From contig CAUYUJ010005047.1 in NCBI GenBank assembly GCA_963575745.1, positions 122,001-186,000 on the forward strand: DNA of 64,000 nucleotides, written 5' to 3'. Positions 63,805-64,000 of this stretch are shown here, piece by piece. Under the pieces are notes generated by a model. It saw only the letters and a list, made by a program, of their open reading frames with translations. It did no database searches and was not told the origin of the DNA. The stretch comes from Prorocentrum cordatum. Its lineage: Eukaryota > Sar > Dinophyceae > Prorocentrales > Prorocentraceae. The translations under genes were made by a program, and so were the position numbers. The stretch's first letter is position 1. Each line of letters opens with the position of its first letter.

Positions 63805-63915
63805 CACGTCTTCTCCTCCTCCTCCTCCTCCTCCTCCTCCTCCTCCTCCCCCTCCTCCTCCTCCTCCTCTTCTCCTCCTCCTCTTGCTCCTCCTCCTCCT
63901 CCTCCTCCTCCTCCC
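63805..63915 (+). repeat. (CTC)n array
   Basis: Pyrimidine tract facing the GGA array 115 bp upstream; the two could form a large hairpin. Confidence 0.93.
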
Positions 63916-64000
63916 ACTCCTCTTCCCGAGGGGCGTTGCTCGGCCCTCTGCCTCCACGGGTGCAGCATCCGTGGCAACATCGCATCGGGCGCTGCGGTGG

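Overview
This 64 kb window looks like nuclear DNA from a dinoflagellate. The evidence is indirect but consistent. The background is G+C-rich and gene-poor. Long GGA/TCC, GAT, GAC, CA and GT microsatellites are everywhere. The three retrotransposon-derived protein segments carry family traits I associate with dinoflagellate LINEs: a TIRPGCGALQGE-type reverse transcriptase block, C2H2 fingers after the RT, and an FCKLCGAY-type Cys pair after RNase H. I cannot name a species. I recognise no host housekeeping gene, rRNA, tRNA, snRNA or CRISPR array. Almost everything explicable is mobile or repetitive DNA.

Centre of interest (24.9-34.7 kb): an apparently complete, intact LINE-like retrotransposon of about 9.8 kb on the + strand. 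It has a 13-bp target-site duplication, a (GATAGC)3 3' tail and two long overlapping ORFs. ORF1 is a long coiled-coil, Gln/His-rich protein. ORF2 lies in the -1 frame. ORF1 ends on a textbook A AAA AAC slippery heptamer directly before its stop codon, followed by a GC-rich hairpin, so ORF2 is probably made by programmed -1 frameshifting as an ORF1-ORF2 fusion of roughly 3,000 residues. ORF2 has an unusual domain order: RNase H first, then an APE-type endonuclease, the reverse transcriptase, two zinc fingers and a C-terminal domain that resembles a degenerate cytosine-methyltransferase fold. Usual RNase H-bearing LINEs are EN-RT-RNH. The element landed in the inverted repeat of a small non-autonomous element, itself inside a minisatellite.

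Right part (52.8-61 kb): a 5'-truncated LINE 3' end (zinc motif, RNase H, Cys pair) on the + strand, then on the - strand a decayed LINE (endonuclease, linker, RT with FAGD instead of FADD, zinc fingers) with frameshifts, and next to it an ORF1-like pseudogene with in-frame stops.

The rest is a mosaic of short interspersed elements with terminal inverted repeats, which I call families A to L (families A, B, C and D have 3-7 copies each here; one D copy is split by an AT-rich element E with a TA duplication). Also present are a 2.2 kb satellite of about 104-bp units (36.6-38.8 kb), a tandem duplication with 732-bp offset (42.8-44.2 kb), and several kilobases of a degenerate CTTGGGGCC-type repeat with a recurring core (17.4-21.5, 39.3-39.6, 44.1-45.4, 49.2-49.7 kb). 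A 100-base run of N (52321-52420) is an assembly gap inside low-complexity DNA.
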